Below, piece by piece: positions 27,801-34,461 of a stretch of DNA of 64,000 nt. The position numbers and the translations under genes are program-made. Location of the stretch: NCBI RefSeq assembly GCF_963677685.1, contig NZ_OY782186.1, positions 2,604,001-2,668,000 of the forward strand, read 5' to 3'. Numbering within the stretch: the first letter of the stretch is position 1; every line of letters starts with the position of its first letter. The DNA is from an uncultured Bacteroides sp. GTDB taxonomy: Bacteria > Bacteroidota > Bacteroidia > Bacteroidales > Bacteroidaceae. The notes below the pieces were generated by a model. It was not told the DNA's origin and ran no database searches. It saw nothing but the letters and a program-made list of their open reading frames with translations.

Positions 27801-27938
27801 CCAATGGGAACTGTCATTTTCTTTGGTACTATATTATCAATGGTATTAGTCGTTACAGTATTGCCCGTAGCTTACTGGATCATATTTAGAAAAAGCGATC
27901 GAAAAAATGCAAAAAGTTATGTACCTCAAAACATTTGA
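24837..27938 (+). CDS. RND efflux permease (second locus)
   Basis: A 1033-residue inner-membrane proton-driven pump with 12 TMs and two periplasmic loops, close in sequence to residues 1-1028 of the frame at 16955. The TM4 relay reads IVDNSIVIID, so the second of the two AcrB-type aspartates (D407/D408) is Asn here, while the first locus keeps Asp-Asp. TM10 reads LVRNGIIMLDYAEE, with Arg where AcrB has Lys940. Both variants occur among RND families. The protein ends normally (…IFRKSDRKN…) 21 bp before a separate TolC-like gene. Confidence 0.95.
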   Translation: MKKKTGFIELAMRHRQIVILIASLLTLFGIYGLYTMPKQEFPTFTVRQGLVIGVYPGATSSEVEEQLAKPLEHFIFSYKEVKKKKTYSQSQDGIVFINVELNDDVKNKDKFWSKFKHGIEQFKSQLPSGVLALQVNDDFGDTSSMLITLESKDKTYRELERYLEGLEDRLRKIDAVSNLRRYGLQKEQISVYLDQKKLAAYGIGSNTLSMNLFAQGFITMSGKVENSKFVAPIHIAKSYNSVRDVSEQIVYSDLQGNVIRLKDIARIVKEYPEPDSYIKNNGKKCILLSLEMREGNNVVQMGKEVNKVLEEYKHEIPNDVKIYRITDQSQVVGDSVSTFLKELMIAIIAVILVVMALMPFKVASVAASTIPISIFISLGLFYAFGIELNTVTLAALIVTLGMIVDNSIVIIDSYLEKIGEGVSRWHAAISSAKEFIKPIVSATLAISITFFPFLITTKGMYNDFLQSFPWAISIILGISLLVAILLVPYMQYFFIRKGLKAHNEKPKRNFLTIMQEKYEKILDICFAWPKTTLSIGIGSVLIGGILFSNLPQRLMPIAERNQFAVEFYLPKGTALEQTAAVADSMEHILRKDKRVVSVTSFIGTSSPRFQTSYAPQLPGKNFAQFIVNTLNNKSTIEILDEYAPKYMSYFPNARLRFKQLDYSDAVSPIEVRVSGDSIKDLKQAADILLKKLRTMDELTLLRTNYQEQLPGVNIQLNDDEATRLGVSRTSIALTMATRFGDGMPLTTVWEKDYPVKVVLKSDRGKKEAGFDDLPNEYVPAWGGGISVPLRQVATTTADWHEGQIVRRNGVRTLSIFADVKRGINVTSTTNKVRSSIQNIDLPKGVSVTFGGAEESDNETMPQIIGALMVAIVIIFFILLFHFKKINMALLILASVTLSLLGAALGIWAMGLEVSMTAILGIVSLMGILVRNGIIMLDYAEELRRDQKLTVRDAALQAGRRRMRPIFLTSAAASMGVIPMILGKSAMWAPMGTVIFFGTILSMVLVVTVLPVAYWIIFRKSDRKNAKSYVPQNI

Positions 27939-27959
27939 TTATTCTAAACAGGAAAAACA

Positions 27960-29228
27960 ATGAAGAATAAGATCATCATATTTATGCTTCTCGGAGCATG
28001 TAGCATTTCAATGTCTGCACAGCAAAAATACAGTTTGGAAAAATGCAGGCAAATGGCTTTAAAGAATAACGTAAAAATAAAAAATGCTCGTTTGGATAAA
28101 CAGAGTGCTCAAGAAGTTAAAAAAGAAGCAGTAACAAACTTTTTCCCAAAAGTAAGTTCCTCCGGTAGTTGGTTCAACTCAAACAAGGGATTGGTGGGAA
28201 TGAATCTATCGGGCATGGAACTTTCTCTAATAAAAAATGGTGTTATGGGAGATATTACTGCCACACAACCTATTTTTGCAGGAGGGCAAATAGTGAACGG
28301 AAACAAGCTTGCTAAAGTTGGAGTAGAAGTAAGTGGTTACAAAATGGAACAGTCTGAAAATGAAGTGAGGCTAACTACAGAGCAATATTACAGACAAATA
28401 ATTTCTCTTGAAGAGAAGCTCAAGACAATAGGCATTATAGAACATCTTGTAAATAGTCTCTATAAAGACGTAGGCGCCGCAGTAAAAGCAGGAATAAAGA
28501 ATCGAAACGATCTGCTTCAAGTTCAACTAAAAAAGAACAACATTGCCAGCAATAGACTGCAAATAGAGAATGGAATCAGCATTAGTAAAATGCTATTAGG
28601 TCAATATATCGGGCAAAACAAAGATAGCTTTGAAATAGAAGAGCCCGATTATGAGGAACTCATTTCTCCCGAAAAGCTGATAACCAATCATAATGCAGCC
28701 CTGTTAAAAACTCCGGAATATCATTTATTAGATAAAAATGTAGAAGCAAGCAATTTGCAGAAAAAGATTACAACCGGGAAATATCTTCCAACTGTGGGTG
28801 TAGGTGCAGGATATATCTACAACAACCTAATGGATAAAGATCAATCCCAAGGAATCATCTTTACAACAGTATCCATTCCGCTATCTGATTGGTGGGGAGG
28901 TTCGCATGCCATAAAGAAGCAAAAATTACAAATGATCATTGCAGAAAACATGAAGAAAGATGCATCAGAGCTCCTTCTTATCAGAATGCAAAAACTATGG
29001 AATGATTTGGAAGAATCATACAAACAGGTGAAATTGGCAGAAGAATCGATAGCAACGGCAACAGAAAATGTCCGCCTCAATACTGATTATTACAAAGCAG
29101 GTACAGTAACATTAAGCGATTTGCTAGATTCTCAAATGCTATTACAACAAAGTAGGGATCAATACACAGACGCCTATATGCAACATCTTATCAGACAAAC
29201 TGAATATTTGCAAGCTACAGGGCGTTAA
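27960..29228 (+). CDS. TolC-family outer-membrane efflux protein (second locus)
   Basis: A 422-residue protein with a signal peptide (IFMLLGACSISMSAQQ). It is built from two repeats of long helices and short strands as in TolC/OprM. The conserved phrases ITATQPIFAGGQI, GIKNRNDLLQVQLKKNN, VSIPLSDWWGGSHAIKKQ and TLSDLLDSQMLLQQS recur in the C-terminal domain of the fused frame at 16955-21313. It forms the outer-membrane exit duct of the RND pump. A hairpin just after the stop (29241-29288) probably ends the operon. Confidence 0.95.
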   Translation: MKNKIIIFMLLGACSISMSAQQKYSLEKCRQMALKNNVKIKNARLDKQSAQEVKKEAVTNFFPKVSSSGSWFNSNKGLVGMNLSGMELSLIKNGVMGDITATQPIFAGGQIVNGNKLAKVGVEVSGYKMEQSENEVRLTTEQYYRQIISLEEKLKTIGIIEHLVNSLYKDVGAAVKAGIKNRNDLLQVQLKKNNIASNRLQIENGISISKMLLGQYIGQNKDSFEIEEPDYEELISPEKLITNHNAALLKTPEYHLLDKNVEASNLQKKITTGKYLPTVGVGAGYIYNNLMDKDQSQGIIFTTVSIPLSDWWGGSHAIKKQKLQMIIAENMKKDASELLLIRMQKLWNDLEESYKQVKLAEESIATATENVRLNTDYYKAGTVTLSDLLDSQMLLQQSRDQYTDAYMQHLIRQTEYLQATGR

Positions 29229-29240
29229 AAAGCTAGAACG

Positions 29241-29288
29241 ATCGTAAGAGAACGGAAAATCAATAAAAACAACCGTTACTCTTACGAT
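29241..29288. terminator. Bidirectional hairpin between tolC-like gene and AraC gene
   Basis: The left arm ATCGTAAGAGAACGG pairs with CCGTTACTCTTACGAT with a single bulged A. The right arm lies inside the last codons of the convergent AraC gene (stop at 29260-29262). On the minus strand it is followed downstream by T5 (29226-29230). Confidence 0.65.
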
Positions 29289-30147
29289 ATTCTTTAGGCG
29301 AAAAGCCTGTATTATGTTTAAAATATTTTCCAAAAAATGACTGATTGGCAAAATGGAGTTCTTCCGCTATTTCCTGGACGCTCTTTCCAGTAGATTTAAG
29401 CAAAACTTTAGCTTCCAATATCACAAAATTATCGATCCATTCACCAGCAGTTTTCCCACTCACCTCTTTTACCACTTTCGACAGATATTTAGGAGTAAGA
29501 CAAAGTTCATTAGCGTAATAAATCACATTTCTCTGTTCCCTAAAAGAAGCACTCAGCGTACGGATAAACTGTTCAAAAAGTTCTTCTTTCCGATTATCAT
29601 ACCCACCCGCCATGGGCATCCGCTTACTATACATGCTATATACATCGTAAAACATGGCTAGCATTAATCCCTGAATAATCTCCTTCCTGCATCCATTATC
29701 AGTCTGCCTAGATTTTCTGACAAGAAATGAATAGTAATCACGAATACATTTCAACTCTTCTTCATCTACTTTAATACAAGGTTGATCTTTCAAATAAAAA
29801 ATAAAAGACAGCAGACCCTTTAATTTTGGAAGGATGTTATCAGCAAACTCTTTAGACATCAAAATGAATAAGGCAGAAAAATCGGGACTAAACTCAAAAT
29901 TTTGTAATATCTGCTCTGGCATTGCAATCAAGAAATGCCCTGATGACAAATTGTGCTGTTTCAAATTTAACTCAAGAGACCAACTACCTTCGAGACAAAG
30001 CGTCATAACAGCAAAATCAAGTCTTTCAGGATAGTTATGCATAGGCAGATTCTCTACATCATCAAAAATAAGAAAACCGTCATCAATCAAGTGAGATGTT
30101 TTAGAGTTAGCTACGGCAAAGAAGTTCAAATGAGCTATTTCTGACAT
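29260..30147 (-). CDS. AraC-family transcriptional regulator
   Basis: A 295-residue protein with an N-terminal cupin-like sensor region and a C-terminal tandem HTH (YANELCLTPKYLSKVVKEVSG; SVQEIAEELHFANQSFFGKYFK; FSPKEYRKS). It is paralogous to the AraC at 22763. Its ATG lies inside the end of the msrC frame (13-nt overlap), so it is translated from the msrC transcript. It is convergent with the second RND operon. Flanking AraC paralogues on both sides of one efflux locus are notable. Confidence 0.9.
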   Translation of the reverse strand: MSEIAHLNFFAVANSKTSHLIDDGFLIFDDVENLPMHNYPERLDFAVMTLCLEGSWSLELNLKQHNLSSGHFLIAMPEQILQNFEFSPDFSALFILMSKEFADNILPKLKGLLSFIFYLKDQPCIKVDEEELKCIRDYYSFLVRKSRQTDNGCRKEIIQGLMLAMFYDVYSMYSKRMPMAGGYDNRKEELFEQFIRTLSASFREQRNVIYYANELCLTPKYLSKVVKEVSGKTAGEWIDNFVILEAKVLLKSTGKSVQEIAEELHFANQSFFGKYFKHNTGFSPKEYRKSNGCFY

Positions 30148-30623
30148 AATTTTGAAAGAATATCATTACATAATTTTTCTAAAAAACATTGATCAGTTTT
30201 GTCAAAGAAGCCTAGTTTGTCACTATCAATATCAAGTACACCCCAAACTTCGTTTCCCCTCAACAGAGGAATGACTATTTCCGAACGTGAAAGCGAGCTA
30301 CAAGCTATATGCCCCGGAAAAGCATCCACATCAGCCACCAACTGAGTAGTAGCTTCTTGCCATGCAATACCACAAACACCTTTTCCTTTTTTAATACGAG
30401 TACATGCCAAAGTACCCTGAAAAGGTCCTAGCACCAGTTCATCTTCTTTCACTAAATAAAAACCTACCCAAAAAAAATCGAAAGCATCTTTTAAAACTGC
30501 GGAAACATTGGCTAAATTAGCAATCAGATCAGTTTCTCCTTCAAGCAACGATCTGAGTTGAGCCAATAAAGAAACATATTGTTCTTCTTTAGTACCCGAG
30601 ATTACGATTAATTTTTCTGCCAT
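30135..30623 (-). CDS. msrC: Free methionine-(R)-sulfoxide reductase (GAF-domain fRMsr)
   Basis: A 162-residue single GAF-domain enzyme. The three family cysteines are present as C74 (TLACTRI), C84 (KGVCGIAW) and C108 (HIACSSLSRSEIV). Their mutual spacing is the same as C84/C94/C118 in the E. coli enzyme YebR/MsrC. The substrate-cavity phrases DFFWVGFYLV and LDIDSDKLGFFD are also intact. It reduces free Met-(R)-O in the cytosol. The stop codon lies 13 nt inside the following AraC gene, linking oxidative repair and that regulator in one transcript. Confidence 0.95.
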   Translation of the reverse strand: MAEKLIVISGTKEEQYVSLLAQLRSLLEGETDLIANLANVSAVLKDAFDFFWVGFYLVKEDELVLGPFQGTLACTRIKKGKGVCGIAWQEATTQLVADVDAFPGHIACSSLSRSEIVIPLLRGNEVWGVLDIDSDKLGFFDKTDQCFLEKLCNDILSKLCQK

Positions 30624-30685
30624 TAAGCTATTCTGTTATAAATTATATATCAATAAATTAAGGAAAATTCCTTAAAATAGGACTT

Positions 30686-32422
30686 TTAATGTTTGATTAA
30701 TATGCGAGCATCCCTCTCTTTGGCCTGTTTAACCCATTTCTCGGGAATAAACTTCCAACAATTTAATGATTTCGGATGTATAGTATCGTACATTTCTATA
30801 TACTTCATTATATAAAAACGCAGATCTTTATCAGTAGACTTAATAATTCTCTTTCTTAACTCATTTTGAGGGATACCTGCTCCTTTAGTGAGTAACTCCC
30901 CTCCTCCATTACCACGGTATGAATTTAATGCTACTTTATAGAAATGATCCATTCGGAAAGGTTTACCGTTTGCCATGCTGATTATATTTATCTTATGCCC
31001 TTTAGGTTTAGTCACATCTACCGTATAAATAATTCCGGCAGCAGAGTCAAAATTAAAACTGAAATTCTTAAAAGTCGTACGTTCTTCATCCTTATTGAAG
31101 TCTTCATTCAACCAAATAAGATGATCCTCCGGCGATTTCATCCTATTCGTCCACAAGTAGTACGATTCTTCCAAATAATTCTTTATTTCTTTGCCCGAAA
31201 GCTTCATCGTATAAAGCATGTTTTCATACTTATATAGGTTAAACATATCACTCACAGAAATATCTCCTTTCTTTATTTCGGCATCAAAAGAGAGTGGAGC
31301 CGTGAAAGAAACATCAGCACCTGAGATATTTAGTTGAAATTCATGAACCAGATCAACAAAAGGAGCAGGTCCAAGATAGGCTGGCCAAGAGCTTACCGTC
31401 TTAGTCAAATAGCCTAAACGTTTAGATACAAATTTATTAATAGCTCTATATTGTGCAGCAAACTTAGTCATAAAATTCTTGTTTACTCCATATTCTTGAA
31501 CTTCTTTCAAAGTGCCTTTTATTTCTTTAGAGCTAACTTTTCCATTTTTCACCTTCAAAGTAACATCAACATCAGCTACCATCACCCCATTATTAGCCGG
31601 ATTTATTATTAAGACAGAGTCCCCAGCTACATTCATAACTTTTTTGCAATCAGGAATATGATCGTGTCCTATCATTACAATATCAAATCCAGGAATTTCC
31701 CGAGCTACATCCAAGGAAGCATTCTCTATGTACTTCTCGCCTAGAATCATTGCATCCTGCCCAGAATGGAAAAGCCCCACAACCAAATCTGGATGCTCTT
31801 CATCACGAATCTTTTTCATCCATTTTCGAGCTGTCTCTTTCATATCATCAAAACGCATTCCCGACCAAAGGTTCTCAGCCAACCAAACGGGAATAGCAGA
31901 AGTTATCATTCCTAAAACAACAACTTTCACCCCCTCTCTCTCAAAAACAGCATAAGGTGGACAATAAGTAGTATTATCTGATGTACGTATAATGTTTGCT
32001 CCTAGCACAGAGAAATGACAACTAGCTATCCAGCGATCAAAAACTTTGTGCCCGGTCTCTACATCATGATTGCCCATATTCCCAACATTATAGCCCATGA
32101 AGTTCATCATTTCAGCACATACATGAGGAGAAATCGTATCAATATAATTATAATAATAAGAAGATGGATTTCCTTGAAGTATATCTCCGTTATCAACTAA
32201 AATAAGATTATCCCCATATATTTTCCGCTCTTTCTGAACCATTGCATACACGCGCGCTAAACTACCTGTAGACTCTTTTTTTCGAATAAAGCTATAAGGG
32301 AAATAGTTACCGTGAATATCAGTTGTTTCAAGCAATTTCAATTTCACAATTTTCTCTTGAGAACTTACAAAGGATAAAAAGAAAAACAAAAAAGAAAAGA
32401 AAAAAGAAATTTTTAACTTCAT
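30686..32422 (-). CDS. Secreted 5'-nucleotidase / 2',3'-cyclic phosphodiesterase family protein
   Basis: A 578-residue protein. A very Phe-rich signal peptide (FFFSFLFFFLSFVSSQ) is followed by a calcineurin-like metallophosphatase domain with TTDIHGN (Asp35, His37), DNGDILQG, NMGNHDVE and GHDHIPD. After it comes the 5'-nucleotidase C-terminal domain (VSDMFNLYKYENMLYTMKLSGKEIKNYLEE; NSYRGNGGGELL). It is the UshA/CpdB-like family that hydrolyses nucleotides outside the cytoplasm for scavenging. It starts 8 bp after the stop of the upstream sensor kinase gene, so the two form an operon. Confidence 0.92.
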   Translation of the reverse strand: MKLKISFFFSFLFFFLSFVSSQEKIVKLKLLETTDIHGNYFPYSFIRKKESTGSLARVYAMVQKERKIYGDNLILVDNGDILQGNPSSYYYNYIDTISPHVCAEMMNFMGYNVGNMGNHDVETGHKVFDRWIASCHFSVLGANIIRTSDNTTYCPPYAVFEREGVKVVVLGMITSAIPVWLAENLWSGMRFDDMKETARKWMKKIRDEEHPDLVVGLFHSGQDAMILGEKYIENASLDVAREIPGFDIVMIGHDHIPDCKKVMNVAGDSVLIINPANNGVMVADVDVTLKVKNGKVSSKEIKGTLKEVQEYGVNKNFMTKFAAQYRAINKFVSKRLGYLTKTVSSWPAYLGPAPFVDLVHEFQLNISGADVSFTAPLSFDAEIKKGDISVSDMFNLYKYENMLYTMKLSGKEIKNYLEESYYLWTNRMKSPEDHLIWLNEDFNKDEERTTFKNFSFNFDSAAGIIYTVDVTKPKGHKINIISMANGKPFRMDHFYKVALNSYRGNGGGELLTKGAGIPQNELRKRIIKSTDKDLRFYIMKYIEMYDTIHPKSLNCWKFIPEKWVKQAKERDARILIKH

Positions 32423-32430
32423 ATCCTATT

Positions 32431-34371
32431 TTATATTATCGGATGTGTGAACACAATTCGAGTGCCATCATGATACTCTTTATCAACCCAAATTTCACCT
32501 CCCCACTTGTCCACAATTAATTGACAGATAGAAAGTCCCAACCCAACACCTTGAGTATACTCATTCAGTTTCGAAAACCTTTCGAAAACCAAATCCTGTT
32601 TATCTTCCGGGATCCCACAACCAGTATCAGCTACGGAAAATTCTACATACTTTTCATAAACAACAAAACTTATAGTTACCCTACCAAATTCCGTATATTT
32701 GTTAGCATTAGAAAGAATATTAAATAAAACTTGTTGCATTCTATTTAAATCAACCTTCATCTCAAAAGAGTCTAAATCAGAAGAAAAAATAAATTTATTA
32801 TTCGATTTTTTTATAAAATCAAGTGATATTAATATCTGGCGACACATTATCACAATATCAGAATTTACATACTCAAAAAGAACCTTATCCGTCTCCAGCT
32901 TAGATACATCAATAATATCATTTATCAACCTTAATAACAAATCTGAGTTCGTTTTAATGATATCAACATAGTTTTCTCGATCTTCCCCAGAAGAGCTATC
33001 CAAATCAAGAAGAACTTCCGAGAACCCAACAATAGCATTGAGAGGGGTACGAATTTCATGACTCATATTAGCCAAAAAAGCAGTCTTCAATTTATTTGAT
33101 TCTTCTGCCCTGTCCTTTGCTAAACGTAACTCTGCCTCAGATTCCAGAAGAGTATCTTTTAATCTTTTGGTTCTAAAATAAAAGAATAATGAAACAAATA
33201 ATCCTACTAGCAATACTGTAAAACAAACCCCTATTCCCAATAACAAATATTTATATTCTGTATAAAAAGAAACCGGTTCATTAATAAACTCATAAAATCT
33301 GTCCGCAAATATTGACAGATCAATATTCCTATCTTTAATTATATTATAATCAAATATTAGCTTATTACGCACCAACTGAACATAAGGTGTTTTCAAGCTT
33401 GGATATTTATGCATTTTAATAACCTGACGAGCTAATTCTCTACCGAAAATATGATAATTAGGCATAACCCCACCAATGGCCCAATAGCCAAAGCCAACCT
33501 GACTTAAAGAGAATACAGGGGTTGTGGGAGTGGCATCTTTCATCACATAAACCGCATTACGAACAAAGTAACCTTCATTCATATCCACCTTCCAACTACC
33601 CAAAAGAATTGAAGTATTAGGAGGTAAATTACGCAACTTTTCTACAATTGTGTACAAAGTATTCGAACGCCCATCAAGAAGTATTAAATTTAAATCCGGA
33701 AATTTTTTCATTTCTTGCCTCACATAAGCCTGTAATGAAACACCACCATAGGTATTATCAGAAACGAAAGCGATATTACGGGTTTTAGGATACATTTTCT
33801 TTATCAGATTAATATTCCCAACCACATCATACTGATACATAAAGCCAGCTCTAAGATGACTTCGTAAAGAATCTGTATATGAATCAATGGACTTCGGCAT
33901 CCATTTTTTTAAATCAACGCGTTTATCAGGTAATAAAATAGCATTTCTACTAACCATGCAACAAAGAGTCGGAATCCCTCTTTTTAAAGAATCACTTTGA
34001 GACAAATAAGAAGTCCATGCTTCCTGCCCTAAAAGAATGAGCACCTTTGGTTTTTTATTAGAATGATATTTTAAAAGAAGCTGCTTCATTTTTGCTTTCC
34101 AAGACAAAAAGTCTGAAAAACTTTTGCAATTCATATTTTCTATAATGATATTATCCTTCCCATTAAGTTTGTGATATTCATCCATAAATTCCGAAATATT
34201 AGCAGAAGTAGGATGAGCATCAGGATTGTATGAGCTGATAATCAGAATAGAATGGTTTTTGCTCACAGCAAACAATCTTATCGGCATGACAAGAAATAGA
34301 AACAGAGAAAGAAGAAGAAGATTCAACCTAAAAGAGTTTGACACAATCATAGGATATATTAAGATTTTCAT
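32431..34371 (-). CDS. Membrane sensor histidine kinase with ABC-substrate-binding-like sensor domain
   Basis: A 646-residue protein if started at 34371. The longest frame (to 34515) runs into the tex gene and its promoter and is not credible. The order is: signal/TM (about 14-35), a periplasmic domain (40-365) resembling the ABC_sub_bind fold (ILIISSYNPDAHP, LILLGQEAW, NIAFVSDNTYGG, TSILLGSW), TM at 375-399, a coiled linker, HisKA with NMSHEIRTPLN (His438), and HATPase_c with NILSNANKY, DTGCGIP and GVGLGLSICQLIV. There is no receiver or DNA-binding domain and no response-regulator gene adjacent. It is divergent from tex and 8 bp upstream of the 5'-nucleotidase gene. Confidence 0.88.
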   Translation of the reverse strand: MKILIYPMIVSNSFRLNLLLLSLFLFLVMPIRLFAVSKNHSILIISSYNPDAHPTSANISEFMDEYHKLNGKDNIIIENMNCKSFSDFLSWKAKMKQLLLKYHSNKKPKVLILLGQEAWTSYLSQSDSLKRGIPTLCCMVSRNAILLPDKRVDLKKWMPKSIDSYTDSLRSHLRAGFMYQYDVVGNINLIKKMYPKTRNIAFVSDNTYGGVSLQAYVRQEMKKFPDLNLILLDGRSNTLYTIVEKLRNLPPNTSILLGSWKVDMNEGYFVRNAVYVMKDATPTTPVFSLSQVGFGYWAIGGVMPNYHIFGRELARQVIKMHKYPSLKTPYVQLVRNKLIFDYNIIKDRNIDLSIFADRFYEFINEPVSFYTEYKYLLLGIGVCFTVLLVGLFVSLFFYFRTKRLKDTLLESEAELRLAKDRAEESNKLKTAFLANMSHEIRTPLNAIVGFSEVLLDLDSSSGEDRENYVDIIKTNSDLLLRLINDIIDVSKLETDKVLFEYVNSDIVIMCRQILISLDFIKKSNNKFIFSSDLDSFEMKVDLNRMQQVLFNILSNANKYTEFGRVTISFVVYEKYVEFSVADTGCGIPEDKQDLVFERFSKLNEYTQGVGLGLSICQLIVDKWGGEIWVDKEYHDGTRIVFTHPII

Positions 34372-34384
34372 TCTAGCTGAAGTG

Positions 34385-34392
34385 CAAATATA
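34385..34392 (-). promoter_or_regulatory. Promoter -7 box of the sensor kinase gene (TATATTTG)
   Basis: Minus-strand exact TAnnTTTG match, 13 bp upstream of the ATG at 34371, which implies a leader of only about 7 nt. A second ATG, seven codons in, could be used instead. Confidence 0.6.
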
Positions 34393-34426
34393 ACATAAAA
34401 TTACAATCCATAAAAGAAAAAATGAA

Positions 34427-34434
34427 TACATTTG
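34427..34434 (+). promoter_or_regulatory. tex promoter -7 box (TACATTTG)
   Basis: Plus-strand TAnnTTTG match. A TTG at 34432 that could open the tex frame lies inside the box, so the ATG at 34462 must be the start. Confidence 0.65.
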
Positions 34435-34461
34435 CAAATTAGTATCACAAAATACAAAAAA

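Noticed and set aside
30658..30675. TTAAGGAA-AA-TTCCTTAA palindrome as a terminator
   Set aside because: The loop of two bases is too short for a stable hairpin of this kind and no T-run follows on the minus strand. It could be a protein site, but there is nothing further to support that.
34432..34461. TTG start for tex
   Set aside because: The TTG is inside the -7 box at 34427-34434. The same logic removes the TTG at 59047 and the TTG at 62958 for their genes.
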